From NCBI GenBank assembly GCA_013398955.1, contig VWPU01017526.1, forward strand, positions 62,001-126,000: DNA of 64,000 nt, read 5' to 3'. The translations under genes and the position numbers were made by a program. The notes under the pieces are model-generated. The model worked only from the letters and a program-made list of their open reading frames with translations, was not told the DNA's origin and did no database searches. How positions within the stretch are numbered: position 1 is the stretch's first letter; each line of letters starts with the position of its first letter. This DNA comes from Callaeas wilsoni (taxonomy: Eukaryota > Chordata > Aves > Passeriformes > Callaeidae). Positions 1 to 10,789 of the stretch are shown here, one piece after another.

Positions 1-314
1 TCCATCACTGATATGATCATACTTACTGAACAGATTAATCCAGAATTGGTCCACCAATAAGGTTACACTATCTAGGTGGTCACTGTACTCCCAGGACGAA
101 AGACTGATAGATACTGACTGCTGCTATTTTCTCTGGAATCAATTTTCTTTGCAAAAATTTCCTTTCAAATCGATTTTTGTTTAGTTTTCAGTAATTGGAG
201 ATTTGGAATCTGTGTTCTGCCTGGTAGGCTGTGAGACACAGTAACTGTGAGAAGTGTCTCTTGTTCACAGTTCCCGTTAGATGGAGAGCTCTCTGCTTTT
301 CTTACCATCTCACA
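1..314. other. Non-coding, no feature seen
   Basis: No convincing exon, repeat family or RNA gene is visible. The stretch is ordinary AT-rich avian non-coding DNA that leads into the diverged start of an LTR at about 315. Confidence 0.5.
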
Positions 315-677
315 GATGCTGTCCTACCACAGCCACTCATTCATTCACTGCCCTCAGCTGGATTTGGAGGGGTAAAAGTGACAAAACTTGTAGGCTGAGA
401 TAAAGACGGTCGGTAAAGCAAAAGCTGTGCACACAAGCAAAGCAAAACAAGGGATTTGGTCACCACTTCCTGTGGTCAGACAGGTGTTCAGCCACCCTCA
501 GGAAAGCAGAGCCCCATTACATGTAACAGAAACTTGAAAAGACAAAACCATGGACACACTCCTTCCTTCGTTTTCTCTGGGGCTCTGTATGCTGAGCATG
601 ATGCCTTATTGTCAGGTTGTGATAACCCTTTGGTCAGTTGGGTTCAGCTGTTCCGACTGTGTCCCTTCCCAACTCCT

Positions 678-1640
678 GAGAGGGTGGTGAGCACTGGTAC
701 AGGTTTCCCAGAGAAGTTGTGGATGCCCCATGCCTGGTTAAGGCCAGATTGGATGGGGCTTTGAGCACCCTGGTCTAGTAGAAGGTGTGCCTGTCCATGG
801 CAGGTGGGTTCGAACTCAATGATCTGAGTCCAATAACGTGAAGTTTAACAAGTCCAAGTGCCAAGTCCTCCTCTTTGGCCACAACAACCCCCTGCAGCAC
901 TACAGCCTGGGGACAGAGTGTCTGGACAGTGCCCAGGTAGAAAGGGACCTGGGGGTACTGGTCGACAGCCGACTGAACATGAGCCAGCAATGTGCCCATG
1001 TGGCCAAAAAGGCCAATGGCATCCTGGCCGGTATCAGGAGTAGTGTGGCCAGCAGGACCAGGGCAATGATGCTTCCTCTGTACTTGGCACTGGTGAGGCC
1101 ACACCTTGAGTGCTGTGTCCAGTTCTGGACCCCTCAGTTTAGGAAGGACGTTGAGATTCTTGAGCGTGTCCAGAGGAGGGCAACAAGGCTGGTGCAGGGC
1201 TTGGAACAGAAGCCCTATGAAGAATGGCTGCAGGAGCTGGGGTTGTTTAGCCTGGAAAAAAGGAGACTCGAGTGACCTTATCACTCTCTACAACTGCCTG
1301 GAAGGAGGTGCAGCCAGATGGGGGTCGGTCTCTTCTCCCAGGCAGCAGCTGACAGAACGAGAGGACACAGCCTCAAGCTGCGCCAAGGGAAATTTAGGTT
1401 GGACATTAGGAAAACATTCTGCACTGAAAGAGTGATGGGGCACTGAAATCGTCTGCCCAGGGAGGTGGTGGAGTTGCCGTCCCTGATGTGTTTAAGACAT
1501 GGCACTCTGTGCCATAGTTTAGTTGAGGCGGTGTTAGGTCATAGGTTGGACCTGATGATCTTAAAGGCCTTTTCCAACCTAGTTGATTCTGTGATCTTTA
1601 AATTCCCTTCCAACCCAGGCTGTTCTATGATTCTGTGATT
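678..1640 (+). mobile_element. CR1 LINE 3' end (outer copy), interrupted
   Basis: Positions 678-825 read like the CR1 3' region (the block around GTTTCCCAGAGAAGTTGTGG, then GGTCTAGTAGAAGGTGT). The sequence then breaks off at GATCT and resumes at about 1592-1640 with CCCTTCCAACCC and the CR1 terminal 8-bp motif (TTCTATGATTCTGTGAT). A second CR1 copy fills the gap. This copy sits inside the LTR described at 315-1737. It is inactive, being only a 5'-truncated 3' tail. Confidence 0.75.
826..1595 (+). mobile_element. CR1 LINE fragment (inner copy) with ORF2 C-terminal remnant
   Basis: An open frame at 838-1275 gives 145 residues typical of the C-terminal end of CR1 ORF2: [10 protein letters not shown], then [18 protein letters not shown], then an [13 protein letters not shown] block. 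It is followed by the 3' UTR and a CR1 3' end near 1594 (TTGATTCTGTGAT). The reverse transcriptase core and everything upstream are missing, so this is a 5'-truncated insertion, normal for CR1. The pieces of the outer CR1 flank it, with GATCT at both junctions. The open frame is a remnant and not a host gene. Confidence 0.82.
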
Positions 1641-1737
1641 TGTGTGCTGTCAACATTGTTTTGGCCACAAATCCAAAACAGAACCATACAAGCTACTATG
1701 AAGATAATAAACTTGTGTCCCAGCCAAAACCAGTACA

Positions 1738-4700
1738 CCAGATCGAAACCAAGCTGCTGTTAATAGAAATAATTTTGGCCTGCTAAATCTGAATTCAGGC
1801 ACATTTAGCTTAAAATGTTGTGCCTTAAACAGAGCAGCGATCAGCTAGACACTGGTGTAAGTGCTGTTGGTGTTCTGACATTTTCGGTTCATGGGAGGAT
1901 TGTCAGGCAGGTTCAGTACCTGCTGTGGAGAACTTTCTCAATCACCAGAATATGAAGTGAGTAAAAATGCTTGAGGCTAGTGATGTGAACCCACAGAAAC
2001 AATGTTGTCACCAATTTTGTTAACTTACTTGCCAGATCTAGCAAGTCCTGGGTGGGGGGAAAAGCGCTCTGTTGTGCCAAATCAGACAGGGACAAAGCGG
2101 GGTAAAGTCCCCTAAGAATTACCCTTCTGAGGCTGTCTAGACACCCTTCTCCTTTTCCACTGCGATTTCAGCTGCTGCACTTTCTGCAAAGGTGATGCTC
2201 TATTCTCTGCTCATGTGAGCAGAAACAGCCTAGGAAAAAGAGCAGGATGAGAGCAAGAGTGGGATTGTTTTGTGAATGCTGAATAGAACCCAGAAGAGAC
2301 ACTCTTTTGCATCCCTAATAACTTACTCTGGATTTTTTCCTCTCTGGTTTGTTTAGCCTGGTAAGTAGTTGTTATTACTACTACTACTACTACTACTACT
2401 ATTACTACTACTACTACTACTTCTACTAATCCGTATTAGATGTTTTTATTTCCCTATCGCCGTTCACTAGCACTTCTTCCATTTATAAGCTTCTTAACTT
2501 TATGTCAACTTCAAATGAATAATTACTCTTGATGAATGGCTTCATTTTTCCATTTTTCTAGTGCAAACAGCACTATTTTAAGTGCCTTCTCTTGAAGTAG
2601 GATTGTGGTGCAGTGGGAATCTCGAGGAAGCACACAGAGGTTTCTCAGAATCCTTAGTGACCTGAAGCTCAGGCTGTGAAACAGAGTGGTGACAACTCAC
2701 CTGGATAGATAGGTGTGATATGATGTGTTACATAGACACATGTTAATAAATATATATGTATAGCTGCATAAATTTATGAGCAAATCCAGAACTGAAAAGG
2801 ATTATATTGCATTCAAGCTTTAATGTTGCATTCAAGCTTTGAAAGATCTGCATCTGTTTCTCTGCCGTCTAATGGGGTGCTGGATGTTAAGTTAGCTGTC
2901 CCAGGGATACAACCATTTTTATGCCCAACAGGATAAATCTATTAATTTCTTCAGGTATACTGCAAAAATACAGAGTCTGTGGTTTTAGTTTTAACTTTAT
3001 TTAAGTAATAATTCACCATCTGGTAACAAAACATCTCACTGCTACTCGCTATCTTTTTTTTTCTTTCTTTTTTATTCTTAGTGTGAATTGTAGGAAGATT
3101 TTGTAAATTTAGGGGGAAAAAAAACCCTTGGAGGGTCTGCCTGTTTTGGTTACTTTGCAATTCCGTACAACCAGATCTGAAGTCCATGAGGTGCCCATCT
3201 GGTTCCAGCCCCTCCTCTTGCCCACAGGAGAAGCATGGAGGCCACTCAGCTTCTGCAAGTGCTCAGAGTTTCCCCCATGACAGGCATCCTCCTATCATGG
3301 AGGCCATAAGGAACCTACCTCATATACTGGCAACTGGTTTAGCCAGCTTGACTTGCCATTCCACTAATCCTTGTGGCGTGCATGGAGGAGCAGATGTGTG
3401 ACAGCCCTTCAGAGTTATTGGTGAAGACTAATAGAGATGTGCAAGTGTATGTGAGAGAAAATCTTGAGTTATGTTGCGGTGCTTTCACTTAGGATTTTGT
3501 TTTTGTAAATTACTGAGCCTGCTGGGTGCTTGGACATTCTGTCTTCATTAAAGAAATACAAATAAGGAAGTCAACACAAGTATCCGTGACAACATCTAAT
3601 AGAAAGTGGAGAAGAGAGCAAACAAGTCTAATTGCTTCATTAAAAAAGGGGCAAACCTAAAAACATTTTAAATGTATTTAGAAAGGAAACTCTAGATTAT
3701 TTAAATGTCAGTATTGATATGAATAACTGAAATTCTGTGGGTCTCCAGTGGATTTTTTAATATTTATTAAGCTCTATCCAAGAAGTTGAAAAAACTTTGA
3801 CTGCACATCCTTTTGAACATGCAGATGTTACACGGTGCCTATTCAGTGCCTCTGCTTGGGAAACACAAGTGTTTGAATGTAGTGGTCATCAACTGCTGCA
3901 GTCATCAGCAGACAGATTCATCTGAGGGACATTTCTGTCAGCTGTTCCAGGATCACTCAAGAGTTAGAAACTGGGTGCATATGGGAAATCAAAAATAAAA
4001 ATCAGTCACTTGGTGATCCAGGTTGAGAAGCTGAGATTTTTCTGAGTATATTAACAAGAAAAGTGAAAAATTGACCATGCCTGGTTTTTGGTAGCTTCTT
4101 CACATAGAGCCAGATCACAGTTTAAAAGTAAATACATGTATAAAAGAGGGGTTTTTTCCCTGTTCTTAAGAATTCTCCCTCAAGACCATGCAGTGGCTCA
4201 GAGAAATAGAAGCCTAATATACTCTGCTCACAGCATATGGCAGCAAATGCCTTTCCCTCACCATTGGTTCATGTAAGCCGGGCTTGGGTGATTTCTGCTT
4301 CCCAAGATAGCCTGCAGAGAGGCTGTTGTTTAGAGTAAACATTTTTTCTGAGCACCTCTTTACCAGCTGCCATATTCACTCCTGCTTGTGTCTGTACGCT
4401 GCCCTGCTGCTGCCGTCCCACTGCACACCCTTCCCCCTCAAGCTCTCTGGCCGTCTGGCTTAGCCTTCTTCCTGTTCTTTCGTTTCTGAGAGTGTATGCA
4501 ATAGGCTGTAGCTGTTTGCATCAGTAAAATAACAGCCTGTGGCCAGTGCACTTACACACCTACATTATCTGGCTGTTCTGTTAACAGTGCAATAGTCTAT
4601 CCCAACTGCAGTGAAATCTGGGAAAGACTGTTTTACCTGTTATTGCAACGCTCCTTGAGGAGAAAACTGCTATTGGATAGAGACTAGTGCTAGAGTGGTC

Positions 4701-7700
4701 TGGGTGATACAGGAATACTCTGCTACCTGGTAAAAGTATTATTGCAAGACTTAATTCTGAGGCTTTCTTACACGCCTTCACTTGAAACATTACCCAGTAT
4801 CTATAAACTTGGATTTAGCTCAGGAAATAGTTTCACTAAAAGTAACCAAGCTCCTGTAAGTTCGACGTTTTGCTGAAGTATATTTCTGCCTGGGACAAGC
4901 AGGTCATTATGAGGTGGGGAAAATGCAGTAAGTAACAAATCTGTGGTAGCTACTGGCAACAGTGTTGAATTCAGACTATTTGGCTCAGTTTCTACAGGTA
5001 TATAAATCCTCTCGGAAAAGTCTGGTTGCAGGTTTTTCTGCCCTTCCCCAGTGAGAACTTTTTCAGTTTCAGAAGTCTCACATCTTGATACTGGCTACAT
5101 AGTTTTCCATTTATTCTATGTATTACCTTCACTTCCTTACCCTTTATGTTAAATGTCCTTTAATGTTTATTTTTTTACTTCTGTTCTGGGGAGAGGAATG
5201 TTTGGGGAAATAAATCACCAAACTCAGTGGCAGTAGTCAGCCTGTGAAGTCCTCAGCATTTGATAAGCATTAGGTGTATTATTCTTTAAAAATCTTTGTG
5301 TGATAAGTAGGTCTGTAGCTATTCTAGTGCCATAACAAATGGCATAGCACAGCTTAAGCCAAGATCTTACAAATATGACTGTATGAGAATCTTACGAGAC
5401 TGTACAAACTAGAAAGCCTGTCCCCTTGCCTTGGTCTCAGACTTACAGGGGGATGGATTACTCCTCCGCTTTTCCTTAAGGTAGCATTTTAACAATGTGG
5501 AAAAGTTCAGGTAAAAAGTAAAGCCAAGAAATGGAAAGATATAATTTAAAAGTTTGTATTTTTTCTCAGCAGTATGTTTTACTGCATTTATAAGCAGCTG
5601 TACCTGCCTTTGATGATCACCAGCACATCACCATGTTCCACTGCTAATGCTTCCAAGGAGCAAAGGTGAATTAGGTAACACAACACTGTGCTTAGAACTA
5701 GATTAAATGTAGTCTGGATAAACAAACATAGTGTATTTCAAATTGCCTACTAATCTGAAGACGTATTTTGATATTTTTTTAAGAAGAAATTGCTTAACTG
5801 GAACAGTGAACTCAGACAACTCTAGCTAAAAGGTGAATCATATTGTTATTTTTATGTTTTCTATCTAGTCCTGCTGCAGTCCCTTAACAATTTACTCATT
5901 TTTTTATTAATAATCCTCTGTTTCAAAGACAGGAGGAGCCATCTGTTATTATTGTTAGTAGAAGAGCTAACATGCCCTTAAGTGTTTTGCTAGCATTTCT
6001 ATTACTGGTAGGTGGGAAGTACCTGATAAGTAGTACAAGTTAGTATGTGTATACTCATCTTGACAAAAACTTTCCAGAATGAGTCAATGCCAATGTGTGC
6101 AGCTAAAAACAACCAGCTAACCTCTCCCATTTCCTAAAATGTGAACACTTATATTGGTGAGCAGAAGCTCTCTTTATGAATGCTAGGGTGAAGCTTTGCT
6201 TCATGTATTAAGGTTACTACATCTGGAGTTCTGCTTCTTTCTTTTTTGTGACTTTGACCAAATCATTAATTAAATTTAATTTGTAGGCACACTGGTCATA
6301 ACTTCAATAGTGATGGAGTGGTCAACTTGTACAAATGTATCTGCATCGATTTCAGTGTGTAATTTTCAGAAAGTTACATGTGTACTTTTGTTCTTTGCTG
6401 CAAACGAGGTAACATCAATAGTGTGAAACAGAATTAAACAATCCAGCCTGGGGTTTCTTTGCATTCATAGATTTTTTTTTTTGTAAGTACTAACCAGTGT
6501 AAGGTGGGACACGCAGAGAGAAGATGTTGGCAAAGTATTGATATCCTCACATTATGATGCACTATAAATTTGTTTTTAACTATCAGCAGTATTTAAAAAG
6601 GTGAGTGCATTGGCTTGGAGGTTGTGGCAGGAGGATGAGCCCACTGACTGCTGCTGCTCACTAGCATAAAGGCAACCTCAGCTGGCTTACTTATCTCAGT
6701 ACCTGCCTCCAGACATTCTCAGTATGCATACATTTCCACACGTTAGCTGGCTTTCTCTTCTGACTTCCTGTCTTCTGTTTGCTGTTCTGTTCATCAAATG
6801 TGGAAAGTAGTTCTTCAAGTTGGCGGATATAATTACCTTTTAAGTCCTTTTTCATTGTGCTCTCACCAAATCAGTATACCGTATTAATCACACACTAGCT
6901 AGAGCTTTTACTTCAGAACAGTAGTAACTACTACTAAATGAGAGAGTTCAGTTCTGCTGAGAGTGCCTGATACTAATTTGGCTGGGTATCAGTTTCACCC
7001 ACTGCAGTCTCAAGCTGAGAATAAAAGCCTCTTTTACTCAGATGGTCTTATTTATTAGCCTCTTAAAAGTTTCCATGGGTATGTGCTCAGGACTTTTCAA
7101 CAGAGCTGTTATTTTTCTCCATTTTTACTCCTGTTCACATTCATTTAGACAGGAGGAAAGTCTGTGTCATTTTAGTCAGGCCTGTGTAATTGCTTTGCTT
7201 TGAATCCTCATTTCCAGATTGAAGTGGACAGAAGTGACTTTAAGATCATGTCATAGTTACTTGAGACGCCCTTTACATCAGTGAATTCCCTTTGGATGGA
7301 TGAAGTGAGCTGTCTGGGCTAGAGTCTCAGATGGGAGAGCCAAGGTATTTACAAATGTCAATCATATTTTAAAGGAGAGATGCAAAATCTGATCTATTCC
7401 ATGCAAACAGACAAGAAAAGATTATGAGGATTCACTCAATGGGATAAGCATTCATTAGGGCTGCCCATGCTAATTCAGGCACCTCGCTGTAAAGTGAGTG
7501 GTTGTTTTGCATCCCGGGGGGATTTGACGTGGAGAACTTGTATTCCACCAAACCCAGAGCAGAAATTTGGGTAAAAGTTATTTCTCGCATCCAAGCAGTA
7601 CTGCCTATTAGGTTGGCTCTCCTGTTTCCTTGAAGGGTTCACAGTCACAGCATGTGGCAGATATTTGTGATGCTGCGCCCTGAACGGCCTAGCATGACAC

Positions 7701-8547
7701 AGTGCTGCTGTATGTAAGTACAGCCGGGTGGGATGCCAAAGTGATTAAAAAGGATACAATTGCTACCCATCTTCGCTATGACTAATCCCTTAGAGGGGAA
7801 ATAGTACATAATAAACACATATTTTTCCTCCAGACAGTTACAGTTCATTGAGAATAGACCTGATGAAATAATGGGCAGCCTATGGCTTAGACCTAGAAGT
7901 AAAATCTAGGTATCCAGGAAAGCATCTGCAGAAACACAGGTCAAATTTTTAAAAAATCTAGGAAAGAAAAGTTTCACATTTAGGCACAAAAACATCAACA
8001 AGCCCAGTGTGTCAGCAAGCAAATGAGGACTGGGACTGTTCATGACACATTCCCGTCCTTGAAGGGCACAGTGGCTGCCTCTTGTTTACTAAAGTTGCAA
8101 CAGAAAGAGTTGCCATTTGCTATAAACAAGTGTATTTAAAACCAGTACTGTAGTATATTGTGTTGTGCACAATTAATTTTAAAGCCCATTTGAAGCTTGC
8201 TGGACGGTGCCTGCATTATTCTGATTATAAGCTTACTTAAATAGCATTTTATTTCACATTTATGTTCAGTTTTATTCCTCTCTGGGCACCCCTGCTGCTG
8301 CTCCAATCCTCAGCTCTGCTGTTGTCCATGATTTCCTTCTTGTTGCTGGCATCACCAGTTCTACTGCCCTCGTCTCGTGTTGTGTTGCTGCCCTGCTGAG
8401 GATGTAGTGGAAGAGATGTGCAATGGCAGCCGCTGTGGAAGCAGTGGCAGTAGAAGTGCTGGGATAAGGCTCAGAGCAAGCAGGTTTGTGCCATGGCTCT
8501 GCAGCTTTCTGGACAGCTGGAGAGGGTTAGATAACCAGGGGTTGTTT
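1738..8547. other. Intergenic, no gene seen
   Basis: About 6.8 kb of AT-rich sequence has no exon I can recognise on either strand. Open frames are all short (under 80 residues) and have no family signature. A TAC trinucleotide run at 2374-2427 is listed separately. PRUNE2 lies beyond GCNT1 in mammals. I looked for its C-terminal exons on the plus strand and did not recognise any. Confidence 0.5.
2374..2427. repeat. (TAC)n microsatellite
   Basis: About 18 TAC/TAT trinucleotides in a row with a few interruptions (one ATT and one TTC). It is a simple repeat and likely to vary in length. Confidence 0.9.
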
Positions 8548-8600
8548 CACAGATCACAGGATCATTTCAGCTGGGAAAGATTTCCAAGATTATCACAAAT
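8548..8600 (-). mobile_element. Short CR1 3'-end fragment
   Basis: The plus-strand block ATCACAGGATCATTTCAGCT followed by GGGAAAGATTTCCAAGATTATC is the reverse complement of the usual CR1 3' terminus (TCATAGAATCATTTAGGTTGGAAAAGACC in intact avian copies, from knowledge of the family). Only about 50 bp remain. Confidence 0.55.
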
Positions 8601-9794
8601 TTGATGGTTTTGTGGCTGAAGTGCTACTATTGAGCGAACATTTGGAGTGGGGGTTGGTTTTGTTTTTCTTTTGTGTACAAAAAAGAACTAGCTTGTAATC
8701 AAGATAATAAAGTAACTTATAATGGCTTAAAATTTAACACCTGGCTAAATCTAAATAGCCTACTGATTTTTTCTGCAGTCAGCATGTTTAGCAGCATTCA
8801 GAAACACTGACTGAAGCCAGTGAAGTTATTAAGGAGTGAAATGACCTATTAGAGATGGTCAGCACTGAGATTGAGTTTATCATTAAAGTAAATTCATTGT
8901 TCATAAAAATATATATCTGAAAAAAATTATCCTAGAAAGACAGAGTGCTCTATGAGAAATTAGATCAATAAAATATTTAAGAAGGTATACACATTTCCTT
9001 AGTGTTTCCCTACTGCTTAAAAAGTCAAATGTGATTGTTGGTTAATAAATGTAAAAAGCTACTACATCCCTTTTAAAGCTAAAAGGATGTTAAAGAAAAT
9101 AGAGTGACCCTTCCGGCACTCGGCACTTGTAGAACATCTGTGGATCTGGAATTTCCTGATGTCTCTTGGTTTGTAGCTTACCAAACAAGTTCTGTTTCTT
9201 TTTCACAACCTTATCTGTCATGACAATTAGTCTAAACTTTAATTTTTTTTTAATGTAAATTAATTTCTTTTCTGATCGCTACTCTCCTATGAGCCTTAAA
9301 CAAACACACTTTGTGGTTTGTGGACTGAACTAGCAACTGAATGTCCAGCCAAGAAAAACAATTATTTCTCAACTTTCATTAACGAGGTTAAATGCAGGAC
9401 AGGTTCTTTTCTGCATATGGGGAAACCAGCACTGTAGCTGTACATCAGGAAGTACAACAGGAAGCACTGCTACAGAGGTAGTTTCCATTTACAATGAAAC
9501 CACCAACAGGAAAAAAAAAATAGCGTGGGATTGATTTCAATAGAGACAGATCTGGGATATATCTTGTAAAGTGCTATATAAAAGTCAGATGCCTCATGGA
9601 AAACTTGATGAGAAGTGAACCACATTTTGCAATATAAAGCTCTTTTGGACCACTCCTTTATCAAGACCCTTTTCATACTACAAAGAAATTGTCCTGATCT
9701 ACTGATGATGATATTCCAGATGCAAAGTCATGGAAAAACTAAAAACAAAGCAAGAATTATTTACCTCAGATTTGGCTTAGTTCATGAATGTCCA
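8601..9794. other. Intergenic, no feature seen
   Basis: AT-rich non-coding sequence. No exon, RNA gene or recognisable repeat was found. Confidence 0.45.
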
Positions 9795-10085
9795 CTTATC
9801 ACACAATCACAGAATGGTTTGGCTTGTAAGGGATCTTAACCCTTCCTGTCATCAACAGGGACACTAGACTAGGTTGCTCAGTCCATCCAACCTGGCCTTG
9901 AGCACTTTCAGGGGTGGGGCGTCCACAGCTTCTCTGGATAACCTGTTCCAGTGCCTCACTACCCTCATAGTGATGAATTTCTTCCTAATACCTTAACTGT
10001 ATCTACCCTCTTTCACTTTAAAGCCATTCTTACTCTACCACTCTACCACTTCTTACTCTACCACTACATGGTTTCCCTTGGTCTT
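9795..10085 (-). mobile_element. CR1 LINE 3' fragment
   Basis: This is the reverse complement of a CR1 3' region. It starts with AATCACAGAATGGTTTGG (the 3' terminus) and continues through CCAACCTGGCCTTGAGCAC and CTGTTCCAGTGCCTCACTACC to the block matching the conserved TTTAAAGCCATTC stretch. The distal end carries a short internal duplication of a CTTACTCTACCACT unit. It is truncated and non-coding. It lies about 100 bp left of an independent LTR insertion. Confidence 0.8.
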
Positions 10086-10191
10086 TTTTTTTATTTTTAA
10101 TTTACTTAATTTTGTACTATTAATACTTATTTTCTGTTAAGTTCTGTCTTCGCTTGGTTTTTTTTTCTTTTTCTTTTGCTGTGTGAGTAAT

Positions 10192-10784
10192 TGTCATGGT
10201 TTAACCCCAGTCAGCAGCCAAGGTCCACGCAACCACTTGCTCATTGCCCCACCAGCAGGACTGGGGAGAGAATCGGAAGAGTAAAAGCTAGAGAACTCAT
10301 GTGTTGAGATAAAGAGAGTTGAACAGGGAAAGCAGAAGTCACATGCACAGGTAAGGCAAAACCCATAATTCAGTCAGCCCTACGCATGGGCAGGCAGGTG
10401 TTCAGCTGTCTCCAGACAGCAGGGCCCCATCACAGTAACAGTGACTTGGGAAGACAAACACCATCAGTCCCAACATAGCCCCTTCTACCTTCTTTCCCGC
10501 ACTTTATATCCTGAGCATGATGCCCTATGGTCTGGAATATCCCTGTGGTCAGTTTGGGTCCTTTCTCCTGGCTGTGCCTTCTCCCAGCCTGCCAAGCACC
10601 CCCAACTTCCTCACCAGCATTGTACTGCAAGAAGCAGAAAAGGCCTTGGCTGTGTGTAAGCCCTGCTCAGCAATAGCAGAAACATCTCTGTATTATCAAC
10701 ACCTTCTTCAATACAAATCCAAAACACAGCCCCATACCAGCCGCTGGGAAGAAAATTAACTCTACCCCAGCCAAAACCAGCACA
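10192..10784 (+). mobile_element. Solo ERVL-type LTR with 5-bp target duplication
   Basis: A complete 593-bp LTR begins TGTCATGGTTTAACCCCAG and ends CCAAAACCAGCACA, that is, with TG...CA termini. It is flanked on both sides by GTAAT (10187-10191 and 10785-10789), a perfect 5-bp target-site duplication. A 5-bp duplication fits the ERVL class. No internal retroviral region lies beside it, so it is a solo LTR left by LTR-LTR recombination. The same family occurs at 315-1737 and 44670-45205. The family assignment is by eye from avian LTRs. Confidence 0.88.
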
Positions 10785-10789
10785 GTAAT

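Larger units (their letters stand above)
315..1737 (+). mobile_element. ERVL-like LTR, split by nested CR1 insertions
   Basis: The left part (315-678) and the right part (1641-1737) both match the solo LTR at 10192-10784. Shared blocks include the GCAGGTGTTCAGC-like segment, the GAGCATGATGCC segment, the CAGTTTGGGTC-like segment, and the 3' end with CAAATCCAAAACA and CCAGCCAAAACCAG ending in CA. Between them lie about 960 bp of CR1 sequence, so the LTR was present first. The 5' end is too diverged to place exactly, and part of the LTR next to the insertion is missing. This is a non-coding remnant; no retroviral gene is visible. Confidence 0.72.
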
